Position numbers and translations under genes: made by a program. The notes under the pieces are model-generated. The model saw nothing but the letters and a program-made list of their open reading frames with translations. It ran no database searches and had not been told where the DNA came from. A stretch of DNA of 64,000 bases from Mycobacterium marinum (lineage in GTDB: Bacteria > Actinomycetota > Actinomycetes > Mycobacteriales > Mycobacteriaceae), in NCBI RefSeq assembly GCF_003391395.1, contig NZ_CP024190.1, positions 6,324,001 through 6,388,000 of the forward strand, read 5' to 3'. Positions 24,338-32,732 of this stretch are shown here, piece after piece. Numbering within the stretch: position 1 is the first letter of the stretch; each line of letters begins with the position of its first letter.

Positions 24338-24808
24338 ATGGCAGACCCGCAGGATCGACCCGACGGCGAACCCGACGCGACACCGGGACAGCCGGCCAAG
24401 AAGCCGCCCGCCGACAAGGCCGCGAAGACACCGGCTAAGAAGACACCTGCGAAGAAGACGCCGGCCAAGAAGGCCCCGGCGCAGCAGGCGCCGGCCAAGA
24501 AGGCCCCCGCCAAAAAGGCACCGGCCAAAAAGGCCCCGGCGACCAAGCCGCCCGCGCAAAGCCCCGAACCGGCCCCGCAACCGACCGCGCTGGCCAACGT
24601 TTCACAGCAACAACCGAGCGCCAACGGCCAACTCGCCGAAGCCGCTAAGGATGCGGCCGCACAAGCTAAGTCGACGGTGGACCGCGCCAACAACCCACTT
24701 CCCCGGGTCGCCGATGAGCAGCCAAGCCACTCCACCGTTCCGCTGGTCGTCGCAATCGCATTGAGCCTGTTGGCGATGCTGCTGATCCGCCAGCTGCGCC
24801 GGCGCTGA
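24338..24808 (+). CDS. hns: Hns-like Lys/Ala/Pro-repeat protein with C-terminal membrane anchor
   Basis: A 156-residue protein. Residues 18-75 are a run of KKxPA repeats (K-K-A-P-A, K-K-T-P-A), like the histone H1-type tail of M. tuberculosis Rv3852, annotated Hns. The C terminus is a single membrane helix (VPLVVAIALSLLAMLLIRQL) and a basic end. The protein may tether DNA to the membrane; in M. tuberculosis its DNA-binding role has been disputed. It is about 20 residues longer than the M. tuberculosis protein (134). ATG 24338 has an AAAGGAG site. Confidence 0.85.
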   Translation: MADPQDRPDGEPDATPGQPAKKPPADKAAKTPAKKTPAKKTPAKKAPAQQAPAKKAPAKKAPAKKAPATKPPAQSPEPAPQPTALANVSQQQPSANGQLAEAAKDAAAQAKSTVDRANNPLPRVADEQPSHSTVPLVVAIALSLLAMLLIRQLRRR

Positions 24809-24811
24809 TCG

Positions 24812-25309
24812 ATGGGAAACGTGGCGTTTCGGCCAACGGCCGATCTCGTTGACGACATCGGGCCCGATGTGCGCAGCTGTGATCTTCAATTCCGCCAGTT
24901 CGGTGGCCGCGCCGAGTTCGCCGGACCGATCAGCACCGTGCGGTGTTTTCAGGACAACGCGCTGCTGAAATCGGTGCTCTCGCAGCCGGGTGAGGGCGGG
25001 GTGCTGGTGATCGACGGTGCCGGTTCCCTGCATACCGCCCTGGTCGGTGATGTCATCGCCGAACTGGCGCGCTCCAACGGCTGGGCGGGGCTGGTGGTGC
25101 ACGGCGCGGTCCGCGATTCGGCCGCACTGCGTGGCATTGACATTGGCATCAAGGCACTGGGCACCAATCCGCGCAAGAGCACCAAGACGGGGTCGGGTGA
25201 ACGCGACGCCGAAATCACGCTGGGCGGTGTCACGTTCGTGCCGGGCGAGATCGCCTACAGCGACGACGACGGCATCGTGGTCGTCGCCGCCGTCGCAACC
25301 GAATCCTGA
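24812..25309 (+). CDS. rraA: RraA-family protein (formerly menG)
   Basis: The 165-residue protein has the RraA fold: DLVDDIGPDVRSCDLQFRQFGGR at the start, GGVLVIDGAGSLHTALVGDVIAELA in the middle and GIDIGIKALGTNPRKSTKTG after it. RraA inhibits RNase E by binding it; relatives are 4-hydroxy-4-methyl-2-oxoglutarate aldolases. The old name menG (demethylmenaquinone methyltransferase) is an error for this family. ATG 24812 lies four bases after the hns stop, so the two are probably cotranscribed. It matches M. tuberculosis Rv3853 in position and sequence. Confidence 0.92.
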   Translation: MGNVAFRPTADLVDDIGPDVRSCDLQFRQFGGRAEFAGPISTVRCFQDNALLKSVLSQPGEGGVLVIDGAGSLHTALVGDVIAELARSNGWAGLVVHGAVRDSAALRGIDIGIKALGTNPRKSTKTGSGERDAEITLGGVTFVPGEIAYSDDDGIVVVAAVATES

Positions 25310-25316
25310 ATCGCGG

Positions 25317-26786
25317 CTAAACCGGCACTGCGACCGGCTTTTTGGCGAATCGCAAACCCTCGTCGTCGATCTTGCCGCGGCGAATCAGATGAATATCGCG
25401 CAGATAGTTCTGGTTGAGTCGCCACGGCTTGCGTGAACCCTGCTTGGGAAGTTCGTCGATCACGCGCAGCACATAGCCCGGAGTGAACTCCATGAAGGGA
25501 CATTCCTGCACATCCGAACCCGGGCGCTCGACGACGACGGAGTCATAGTCATTGGCGTCCATGTAGTTGAGCAGACGGCAAACGAACTCCGACACCAGAT
25601 CCGCCTTCAGTGTCCACGACGCGTTGGTGTAGCCAACGGTGTAGGCCATGTTGGGCAGGCCGGAAAGCATCATGCCCTTGTAGGCCATCGCCTTGGTGAG
25701 ATCCACCGACTCTCCGTCCACGGTGACCGCCGCCCCGCCGAAGAGCTGCAGGTTCAAACCCGTTGCGGTGACGATGATGTCGGCCGGCAGCTGCTGGCCC
25801 GAGTTGAGCCGGATGCCGGTCGGCGTGAACCGGTCGATCGTGTCGGTGACCACATCGACCTGTCCGTGGCGAATGGCCCGGAACAAGTCGCCGTTGGGCA
25901 CCAGGCATAGCCGCTGGTCCCATGGGTTGTAGTGCGGGCCGAAATGCTTTCGCACGTCATAGCCTTCGGGCAACTGACGCTGGGCCAGTCCCATGAAGTT
26001 CTTCCGCATTCGCCGCGGCCACTTGCGGCAGGCTCCGTATACGGCGGCCTGGCGCAGCACGTTCTTCCACCGCACCATGGCGTAGGCCATGTTCTCGGGA
26101 AGCCAGCGGTTGAGGCGCTCAGCGATGCTGTCCCGTTCTGGCTGGGAGACGATGTAGGTCGGCGAGCGCTGCAGCATCGTGACGTGCTTGGCCCCCGAGT
26201 TCGCCAGCGCCGGGACCAGAGTGACCGCGGTGGCACCGCTGCCGATCACGACGACGTTCTTGCCGTCATAGTCGAGGTCTTCGGGCCAGTGCTGCGGATG
26301 GATGATCGAGCCGGCGAAGTCCTGCGCGCCGGCGAAGTTCGGGGTGTAGCCCTGGTCGTAGTTGTAGTAGCCGCTGCAGAGAAACAGGAACGAACAGGTG
26401 ACGGCGCTCATGGCACCGTTGCTCTCGATCTGCAGCGTCCAGCGGTTCTGCGCGTTCGACCAGTCCGCGCTGATGACTTTCTGGTTGAGCCGGATGTGCT
26501 TGTCGATGCCGTACATGGCCGCCGTGCCTTTGACGTATTCGAGGATCGGCTTGCCGTCGGCGATGGCCTGGCGCTCGGTCCACGGACGAAAGCGGAAGCC
26601 CAGTGTGTGCATATCGGAGTCGGATCGGATGCCGGGGTAGCGGAACAGATCCCAGGTGCCACCCATGGCGGCGCGCTTCTCCAGGATCGCGTAGGACTTG
26701 GTCGGACAGCGGTCTTGAAGATGCCAGGCTGCACTCACGCCGGAGATACCCGCCCCCACGATCACGACGTCAAGATGCTCAGTCAT
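25317..26786 (-). CDS. ethA: Baeyer-Villiger monooxygenase EthA
   Basis: A 489-residue FAD/NADPH enzyme, the same length as M. tuberculosis EthA, which oxidises ketones and activates ethionamide and related prodrugs. Visible motifs are the FAD site GAGISGVSAAWHL at the N terminus, the BVMO fingerprint region FAGSIIHPQHWPEDLDYDGKNVVVIGSGATA, and the NADPH Rossmann GSGATA. The frame is intact. It is divergent from its repressor gene ethR across 72 bp. The natural substrate is probably a cell-wall lipid or ketone; that remains unsettled in the family. Confidence 0.95.
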   Translation of the reverse strand: MTEHLDVVIVGAGISGVSAAWHLQDRCPTKSYAILEKRAAMGGTWDLFRYPGIRSDSDMHTLGFRFRPWTERQAIADGKPILEYVKGTAAMYGIDKHIRLNQKVISADWSNAQNRWTLQIESNGAMSAVTCSFLFLCSGYYNYDQGYTPNFAGAQDFAGSIIHPQHWPEDLDYDGKNVVVIGSGATAVTLVPALANSGAKHVTMLQRSPTYIVSQPERDSIAERLNRWLPENMAYAMVRWKNVLRQAAVYGACRKWPRRMRKNFMGLAQRQLPEGYDVRKHFGPHYNPWDQRLCLVPNGDLFRAIRHGQVDVVTDTIDRFTPTGIRLNSGQQLPADIIVTATGLNLQLFGGAAVTVDGESVDLTKAMAYKGMMLSGLPNMAYTVGYTNASWTLKADLVSEFVCRLLNYMDANDYDSVVVERPGSDVQECPFMEFTPGYVLRVIDELPKQGSRKPWRLNQNYLRDIHLIRRGKIDDEGLRFAKKPVAVPV

Positions 26787-26858
26787 GGCGCCACGCTATC
26801 AACGCTGTGTTGAGTCCGTCAACGGAGTGTCGAAACTCTCGACGCGCGGTAAGCTGCC
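26787..26858. promoter_or_regulatory. ethA-ethR intergenic operator region
   Basis: This 72-bp divergent promoter region holds repeated half-sites (GTGTCGA at 26827, CTCGACG at 26838, GTTGA and TCAACG pieces near 26796-26823). It corresponds in place to the 55-bp EthR operator of M. tuberculosis, on which EthR multimers repress ethA. Confidence 0.65.
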
Positions 26859-27509
26859 GTGGTGTCTACTTCCACTGCCGGTCAGGCATCGCTGAGCCGG
26901 GGCCGCCGTAGCGCGCGACCATCCGGTGATGAGCGGGAGCTGGCGATCCTCAACACGGCCGAGAAGCTGCTCGAGGACCGTCCGATGGTCGACATCTCGG
27001 TCGACGACCTGGCCAAGGGAGCCGGCATCTCCCGCCCCACCTTCTACTTCTATTTCCCGTCCAAGGAAGCGGTGTTGCTGACCTTGCTGGACCGGGTGGT
27101 CAATGAGGCCGACGCGGCGCTGGACAACCTCGCCCAGGCACCCGACGTCGACCACGTGACGATGTGGCGCAACGGAATCAACGTGTTCTTCGAGACCTTC
27201 GGATCGCACCGGGCGGTCGTCCAGGGCGGTCAGGGCGTCCGAAGTATCAGCACCGAAGTCCGGGAGCTGTGGTCGACATTCATGCAGAAGTGGATCGCCT
27301 ATACCGCCAAGATCATCGAGGCCGAGCGCGAACGGGGCGCCGCGCCGGTGACGCTGCCCGCCCTGGAACTGGCCACCGCACTCAACCTGATGAACGAGCG
27401 GACTTTGTCGGCGTCGTTCCTGGCTGAGGAGCCGTCCGTGCCGGAGACACATGTGGTCGACACCCTGGTGCACGTCTGGGTCAGCAGCATCTACGGCGCG
27501 GCTCGCTAA
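26859..27509 (+). CDS. ethR: TetR-family repressor EthR
   Basis: This 216-residue repressor has the length of the M. tuberculosis protein. The HTH (ISVDDLAKGAGISRPTFYFYFPSKEAVLLTLLD, about residues 47-80) is essentially identical to that of EthR. The ligand domain keeps MWRNGINVFFETFGSH and LWSTFMQKWIAYTA, which line the long hydrophobic pocket. The gene starts at GTG 26859 (a second GTG follows). It represses ethA by cooperative binding to the intergenic region. The polymerase gene downstream starts 31 bp later and may be cotranscribed. Confidence 0.95.
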   Translation: MVSTSTAGQASLSRGRRSARPSGDERELAILNTAEKLLEDRPMVDISVDDLAKGAGISRPTFYFYFPSKEAVLLTLLDRVVNEADAALDNLAQAPDVDHVTMWRNGINVFFETFGSHRAVVQGGQGVRSISTEVRELWSTFMQKWIAYTAKIIEAERERGAAPVTLPALELATALNLMNERTLSASFLAEEPSVPETHVVDTLVHVWVSSIYGAAR

Positions 27510-27540
27510 CCAGGAACTTGTCGGTCCGCGGTGCGAACAT

Positions 27541-28740
27541 ATGTTCGTGCGCGGCGATGCCTCCATCCTGCACGCGGACCTGGATTCGTTCTACGCGTCC
27601 GTCGAGCAGCGTGACGACCCCTCGTTGCGGGGTCGGCCGGTGATCGTCGGCGGCGGTGTCGTGCTGGCGGCGAGCTATGAGGCCAAGGCATACGGGGTCC
27701 GCACCGCGATGGGCGGAGCTCAGGCGCGGCGGCTGTGCCCGCAGGCCGTGGTGGTGCCGCCGCGTATGCGCGCCTACATGCGGGCCAGTGCTGCCGTGTT
27801 CGAGGTGTTCCGCGACTGCACTCCACTGGTGGAGCCGCTTTCGGTGGATGAGGCGTTTCTCGATGTGGCCGGCTTGCGCCGGGTCTCGGGCACACCGGTG
27901 CAGATCGCGGCGCGGCTGCGGGAAGACGTACGCGGGCGGGTCGGGCTGCCCATCACCGTCGGCGTGGCGCGGACGAAGTTTCTGGCCAAAGTCGCCAGCC
28001 AAGAGGCCAAGCCGGACGGCTTGCTGCTGGTGCCGCCGGAAGATGAGCTGGCATTCCTGCATCCCCTGCCGGTGCGCCGGCTCTGGGGAGTGGGCGCCAA
28101 GACTGCCGCGAAACTGCAGTCGCACGGCCTGTGCACCGTCGCCGACGTCGCCGAGCTCAGCGAATCGGCACTGAGCTCGATGCTGGGTGCGGCGATGGGG
28201 CGCCAGCTGTATGCCCTGTCCCGCAACATCGATCGGCGCCGGGTGAGCACCGGTGTGCGACGGCGTTCGGTGGGCGCCCAGCGCGCACTGGGGCGAGCGG
28301 GCAACGCCCTGTCGCTGGCGGAGTTGGACGCGGTGGTGGTCACGTTGATCGACAGAATCACGGGCCGGATGAGAGCGGCCGGCCGCACCGGCCGAACCGT
28401 GGTGCTGCGGCTACGATTCGACGATTTCAGCCGGGCGACCCGGTCCCACACGTTGCCGTGGGCAACGTCGTCTACCCAGCCGATCCTCGCCGCGGCGCGC
28501 CAACTGGTGCGCTCGGCCGCGCCGGCTATCGCGCAGCGGGGATTGACGCTGGTCGGCTTCGCCGTGTCCAGCATCGACCCCGGCGGTGCCCAGCAACTGA
28601 TGCTGCCGTTCGGCGGCGAGCCCGAGGCCATTGACGCGGCGGTGGACCGGATTCGGCGTCGATACGGCAACTCCGCACTCACCCGCGCGGTGCTGGTGGG
28701 CCGGGCCCCGGACCAGGAGGTGCCCCGTCTACCGGACTGA
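27541..28740 (+). CDS. dinB3: Y-family DNA polymerase IV (DinB3-type)
   Basis: A 399-residue translesion polymerase. The catalytic carboxylates are intact in DLDSFYASVE (residue ~11) and SVDEAFLD (~100), with the YEAKAYGVR nucleotide loop between them. A helix-hairpin-helix follows (LWGVGAKTAAKL). QQLMLPF near the C terminus fits the beta-clamp-binding motif. In M. smegmatis a third DinB lies next to ethR in the same way; M. tuberculosis lacks it and keeps only DinB1 and DinB2 elsewhere. ATG 27541 is the start; the frame upstream is the end of ethR. Its 3' end overlaps the convergent PHP gene by 12 bp. Confidence 0.88.
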   Translation: MFVRGDASILHADLDSFYASVEQRDDPSLRGRPVIVGGGVVLAASYEAKAYGVRTAMGGAQARRLCPQAVVVPPRMRAYMRASAAVFEVFRDCTPLVEPLSVDEAFLDVAGLRRVSGTPVQIAARLREDVRGRVGLPITVGVARTKFLAKVASQEAKPDGLLLVPPEDELAFLHPLPVRRLWGVGAKTAAKLQSHGLCTVADVAELSESALSSMLGAAMGRQLYALSRNIDRRRVSTGVRRRSVGAQRALGRAGNALSLAELDAVVVTLIDRITGRMRAAGRTGRTVVLRLRFDDFSRATRSHTLPWATSSTQPILAAARQLVRSAAPAIAQRGLTLVGFAVSSIDPGGAQQLMLPFGGEPEAIDAAVDRIRRRYGNSALTRAVLVGRAPDQEVPRLPD

Positions 28741-29736
28741 AGCCCAGTCGAGGAGTCTGTCGACCGGCCAGGTATTGATAATGCGATCGGCCGGAACTCC
28801 CGCGTCGAGCGCGCGCTGAGCGCCGTAGCCGAGGAAGTCCAGCTGGCCGGGTGCGTGTGCGTCGGTGTCGATGCTGAAGACACAGCCGATGTCGCGGGCC
28901 AGGTTCAGTAGCCGGGTCGGCGGATCGCGCCGCTCCGGACGCGAGTTGATCTCCACCGCGGTGCCGTGGTCACGGCAGGCGGTGAACACCGCTTCGGCGT
29001 CGAATTTGGATTCGGGCCGGATGCCACGGTTGCCCGTCACCAACCGGCCCGTGCAGTGGCCGAGCACATCGGCATGACCGTTGGAAACGGCCCGCACCAT
29101 CCGCCGAGTCATCGCCGCCGACTCCATCGAGAGCTTCGAGTGCACGCTGGCCACCACGATGTCGAGACGGTCGAGCAGCTCGGGTTCCTGGTCGAGGCTG
29201 CCGTCCTCGAGAATGTCGACCTCGATTCCGGTGAGGATGCGCATCGGGGCGAACCTCTCGCGCAATTCGTCAATGACATCGAGCTGCCTGCGCAACCGCT
29301 CTGCCGACAGCCCGTTGGCGATCGTCAGCCGCGGCGAGTGGTCGGTTAGCGCGCAATACTCATGCCCCAACGCCGCCGCGGTCTGCATCATCTCCTCGAT
29401 CGGCGCCGAGCCGTCCGACCACTCCGAGTGCAGGTGCAGATCCCCACGCAGCGCGCCGCGAATCTCACCGCCGCCCAGATCTTGCGCCGCAGACCGCAAT
29501 TCGACCAGCAGATCGGGCTCCTGACCGGACCACGCTTGGCTGATGACCTTTGCGGTCTTGGGACCGATACCCGGCAGCGATTGCCAGCTGTTGGCCCGAC
29601 CATGCCGCTGGCGCGCATCCTCGTCCAGTCTTTCGATGATGTCGGCGGCGTTGCGATAGGCCATGACCCGTCTGGGGTCCTGACGGCTTCGGTCCTTGTA
29701 GTAGGCGATCTGCCGAAGTGCGGCTACCGGATCCAT
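28729..29736 (-). CDS. PHP-domain phosphoesterase with N-terminal HhH (Rv3856c-like)
   Basis: The 335-residue protein combines an N-terminal helix-hairpin-helix/Pol-beta-8-kDa-like region (residues 1-70, SLPGIGPKTAKVISQAWSG) with a PHP metal-dependent phosphoesterase domain (DLHLHSEWSDG, CALTDHSPRL, GIEVDILEDG, EINSRPERRDPP, DTDAHAPGQL). This is the C-terminal half of bacterial PolX without the polymerase palm. It probably acts in DNA repair or on small phosphoesters. Length equals that of M. tuberculosis Rv3856c. It is convergent with dinB3, also a DNA-lesion enzyme. Confidence 0.88.
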   Translation of the reverse strand: MDPVAALRQIAYYKDRSRQDPRRVMAYRNAADIIERLDEDARQRHGRANSWQSLPGIGPKTAKVISQAWSGQEPDLLVELRSAAQDLGGGEIRGALRGDLHLHSEWSDGSAPIEEMMQTAAALGHEYCALTDHSPRLTIANGLSAERLRRQLDVIDELRERFAPMRILTGIEVDILEDGSLDQEPELLDRLDIVVASVHSKLSMESAAMTRRMVRAVSNGHADVLGHCTGRLVTGNRGIRPESKFDAEAVFTACRDHGTAVEINSRPERRDPPTRLLNLARDIGCVFSIDTDAHAPGQLDFLGYGAQRALDAGVPADRIINTWPVDRLLDWASVR

Positions 29737-29746
29737 GCCTTGTCGC

Positions 29747-30178
29747 TCACCTCAGCTGACCGACGATGAACCCCACGAAGACCACCGCGAAGCCCCCAAT
29801 CTCACCCAGCATGAGCGAGACCATGAACACGCCGGTCCCCGGCACAGCAGGATCGAACTGATTCTCGGTGTCACGACGCGCGCCGTGGAAGATGTATGTC
29901 GCGATCGCAGCGACGAAAAAGAACACCATGACCATCGCCGCCGTGAGATTGAGCCACGCTGGCCAGACGCTCAGCTCGACGAAGACGGCAACCAGCAGCG
30001 TCGCGAACGCGTAGAGCAGCGCGGCCCGATGCGCGATATCGACGTAAACGTGCGCCCGGTGCCCATCGCTGACCATGACCTGCCGGTACTTCCACACTCC
30101 GAGCGCCAGGGCCAGCAGAAAGATGGCTCCCGCCGCCACCAGCGTGATGGCGGTGTCGACCCCAAGGATGTGGCTCAT
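29747..30178 (-). CDS. Four-helix membrane protein
   Basis: A 143-residue protein with four predicted membrane helices at about residues 7-27, 47-66, 72-93 and 115-137. A short GARRDTENQFDP loop stands between helices 3 and 4. It starts at ATG 30178 and ends ten bases from the start of the PHP gene, so cotranscription is likely. M. tuberculosis has only a short membrane ORF (Rv3857c) at this position, which might be a reduced relative. No function recognised. Confidence 0.7.
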   Translation of the reverse strand: MSHILGVDTAITLVAAGAIFLLALALGVWKYRQVMVSDGHRAHVYVDIAHRAALLYAFATLLVAVFVELSVWPAWLNLTAAMVMVFFFVAAIATYIFHGARRDTENQFDPAVPGTGVFMVSLMLGEIGGFAVVFVGFIVGQLR

Positions 30179-30378
30179 CGTTGTATGGAGTCTAGTTGCG
30201 CCCCCGGCTTCATGGCGTTCTCCGACGTCACGCCATCGGGCACCGCGGTGGTTATGGATTTTGCATGTGTGTGACCCATTTGCTTGAACCGGCGATCACC
30301 CGGCAAATACCGTCGAATTCAGCTGCGTGACGAGTTAGTCGTCCGTGAGATACCGACAATTCTGAAGGAGAGGCCGTC

Positions 30379-30630
30379 ATGTCGATCGTGAAGCACGAAC
30401 GGCCAAACGCGGGATTCCCCATTCTGAAGCGCCCCGCGATGAGAATGGTGTTGGTTGGCGCTGCCGTCATTATCGGTTGCCTGGTTGGGGCGACACCGGC
30501 CGGCGCCAGTCCCGATGAAGTCATCGAAGAGCCCAACCCCTTCGGCGGCTTCAGCTGCAATTGTGGGCCGGCCGAGAGCCCGATCATGCCCGAGGAGATA
30601 ACCCGCGGGCTAAGGGCAGGCCTCACCTAA
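30379..30630 (+). CDS. Small secreted protein
   Basis: An 83-residue protein with a basic N terminus, a hydrophobic signal segment (MRMVLVGAAVIIGCLVGATPAGASP, about residues 21-45) and an AxA-type cleavage site. The mature peptide is about 38 residues, Pro/Glu-rich with two Cys (FSCNCGP). ATG 30379 has a GAAGGAGAGG ribosome site. Such small exported peptides are common in mycobacteria. No family recognised. It is not part of the M. tuberculosis gene order. Confidence 0.65.
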   Translation: MSIVKHERPNAGFPILKRPAMRMVLVGAAVIIGCLVGATPAGASPDEVIEEPNPFGGFSCNCGPAESPIMPEEITRGLRAGLT

Positions 30631-30842
30631 ACCGCCGGGAGCCGCACGGCCCCGCTGGCCTGCGCGCCGGTCGTCTGCTGCGCGTTAGCGGCCAAATCCA
30701 GATGATCTGCTAGCTTGGGTCACGTCGGTCACCGGGGTCCGCACCAGCTGGCCCCGCCTTGTCGTCGATGCAAATCTCGCGGCAAGCCAATCCCTTGTGT
30801 CTATGCCGTCGCGCCGCGATGTGCTCCCGGAGGAATTTCGAC

Positions 30843-31535
30843 ATGCGTCACGTCATGATGTTCGTGCTGATCACGTTTGCCACGCTCTTCGGCTCTACCG
30901 GCCTCGCCGCAGCCGCGCCACCCAAGAGCTACTGCGACGAACTCAAAGGGACCACCACCGGCGAGGTGTGCAAGATTCAGATGACCGAACCCGGCTACAC
31001 CGTCGATATCAGCCTGCCAAGCAACTACCCCGACGGGAAGTCGCTGGAAAGCTTCGTCCGCGAGACGGGCGAACATTTCCTCGACAAGGCGAAATCCTCC
31101 ACTGCCCGCGACGCACCCTACGAGCTCGACATCACCTCGACCAATTACGAGTCGGCGATTCCTCCGCGGGGAACGCAGAGCGTGGTGCTCAAGATTTATC
31201 AAAACGTCGGTGGCCCGCGCCCCCAAACCACATATAAGGCGTTCAATTGGGACCAGGCCTATCGCAAGCCGATCACTTGGGACAAGTTGTGGCAGCCTGA
31301 AACCGATCCGCTGAAGGTCGTTTTCCCAATCGTGGAAAGCGAATTGTCAAAGCAGTCCGAGGAGCAGGTGGTGATCGCATCCAGCGCTGGTCTGGACCCG
31401 AAGAACTACCAGAATTTCGCCATCTCCAATGACGGGATCACGTTCTTCTTCAGCCCGGGGGAACTGCTGCCCGAAGCGGCCGGCGCTCGCCAGGTGCTGG
31501 TCCCCCGCGCTGCGGTGGACCCGATGCTGGCCTAA
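30843..31535 (+). CDS. MPT64-like secreted immunogenic protein
   Basis: The 230-residue protein has a signal peptide (MRHVMMFVLITFATLFGSTGLAAAAP) and a mature part that aligns end to end with M. tuberculosis MPT64: YCDELKGTTTGEVCKIQM, ISLPSNYPDGKSLESFV, SAIPPRGTQSVVLKIYQNVGG, TTYKAFNWDQAYRKPITWDKLW and GELLPEAAGARQVLVPRAAVD. The two Cys of the MPT64 disulfide are present. The family has the DUF3298/RsiV-like fold; its role is unproven. M. tuberculosis mpt64 (Rv1980c) lies far away in RD2, so this is a homologue in a different place. Strong GGAGGAATTT ribosome site. Confidence 0.93.
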   Translation: MRHVMMFVLITFATLFGSTGLAAAAPPKSYCDELKGTTTGEVCKIQMTEPGYTVDISLPSNYPDGKSLESFVRETGEHFLDKAKSSTARDAPYELDITSTNYESAIPPRGTQSVVLKIYQNVGGPRPQTTYKAFNWDQAYRKPITWDKLWQPETDPLKVVFPIVESELSKQSEEQVVIASSAGLDPKNYQNFAISNDGITFFFSPGELLPEAAGARQVLVPRAAVDPMLA

Positions 31536-31548
31536 CCGCGGCTTGGCC

Positions 31549-32469
31549 TCAGGAGTTTGGGGGTGTGCGGGCGATGATGACCGGAATCCGTGCCGAGTTG
31601 ATGACCGCTCGGCTGACCGAGCCGAGCAGCATGCCGGGGAACCCACCGCGGCCGTGGCTGCCCACAACCACAAGCTGAGCGTCGTGGGCGTGTTCGAGCA
31701 GCCGAGGTGCTGGTCGGTCGCTCACCACAACCTTGTGCGTAACCACATCGGGATAGCGTTCCTGCCAGCCGCAAAGGCGTTCCGCTAGGACTTCTTCCTC
31801 CTGGTCCTTGATGTTGCTCCACTCGATCGGCGCCCAATTGATGCTCGGGAAGTCGAGGGGACCCATGTCGGTCCAAGCGTGCAATGCCACCAATTCCGCG
31901 CCGCGCCGAGATGCCTCGTCGAAAGCGATCTCGGTGGCCAACTCCGAGGTGGGCGAGCCATCGACGCCCACCAGCACCGGCGCCTGTGCGGAACGCGGTG
32001 GCAGCGCTTCGTCGTCATGGATGATGGCAACGGGGCAGTGTGCGTGGTGGGCCAGCCCAGAACTGACCGACCCCAGCAGGGCACTAGCCACCCCGCCCTG
32101 GCCGCGGCAACCCACCACGACCATCTCGGCCTGCTGGGACAGCTCCACCATGGCGGGCACGATCGCGGCATAGCGCACCTCGCTCGTGACGTGCGCTGCC
32201 CGACCCGGCGCGGCCGCGTCGACCGCCACCGCGTGGGCCTGCTGCACAATCTGGTGCGCCTGGTCTTCTCGCCAGCGTGCATAGTCGGCGGGCATCGCAA
32301 CGTCTGCCCATCCGTTAGCGGGAGTCACCATGGGCGCGAAGACGTGCACCACCTTCAGCGGCACATTACGCATCTCAGCGTCCCGCGCGGCCCACTCCAC
32401 CGCCAACGTGGACGCCGGCGAGCCGTCGACGCCGACCACAATTGCCGGGCTCGTGGACTCGGTCGACAT
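31549..32469 (-). CDS. Tandem-domain universal stress protein
   Basis: A 306-residue protein made of two USP domains. Each begins with a VVGVDGS or VLVGVDGS strand and ends with the ATP-binding motif G-2x-G-9x-G-S/T: GCRGQGGVASALLGSVS near residue 130 and GSHGRGGFPGMLLGSVS near 280. It therefore belongs to the ATP-binding class typified by Rv2623 and Rv2005c, induced by hypoxia or nitric oxide. ATG 32469 has a GGGAGG ribosome site; TTG 32475 is two codons earlier. It is convergent with the MPT64-like gene. Function is stress adaptation in general terms only. Confidence 0.92.
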   Translation of the reverse strand: MSTESTSPAIVVGVDGSPASTLAVEWAARDAEMRNVPLKVVHVFAPMVTPANGWADVAMPADYARWREDQAHQIVQQAHAVAVDAAAPGRAAHVTSEVRYAAIVPAMVELSQQAEMVVVGCRGQGGVASALLGSVSSGLAHHAHCPVAIIHDDEALPPRSAQAPVLVGVDGSPTSELATEIAFDEASRRGAELVALHAWTDMGPLDFPSINWAPIEWSNIKDQEEEVLAERLCGWQERYPDVVTHKVVVSDRPAPRLLEHAHDAQLVVVGSHGRGGFPGMLLGSVSRAVINSARIPVIIARTPPNS

Positions 32470-32732
32470 AGACAACCTCCCTGCTCGCGCATCGCTACCG
32501 CATGTGGTCGACGTTCAAGCTTTGCCGGCCAACACCGACGTTAGTTAAAACGCGTGCGGGCGGCAGGAGGCGTTGGTCCCTTCTCCGTGGGCACTATTGC
32601 TCGCAGGCAAGTGTGCGAGGTTTCGCGGTCGGTAGGTCTAAAACCGCTGGCGCGCAGGGCAAGCCATACGCACGGTGACCGTTGACCTGCGCGGTCGTTT
32701 GCGGCAGTTGCGCCGCGACTACCGTCGAAGGC

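Noticed and set aside
24415..24560. Short regular repeats resembling a CRISPR array
   Set aside because: The repeats are in-frame AAGAAG-GCCCCGGCC codons of the Hns KKAPA tail with no unique spacers.
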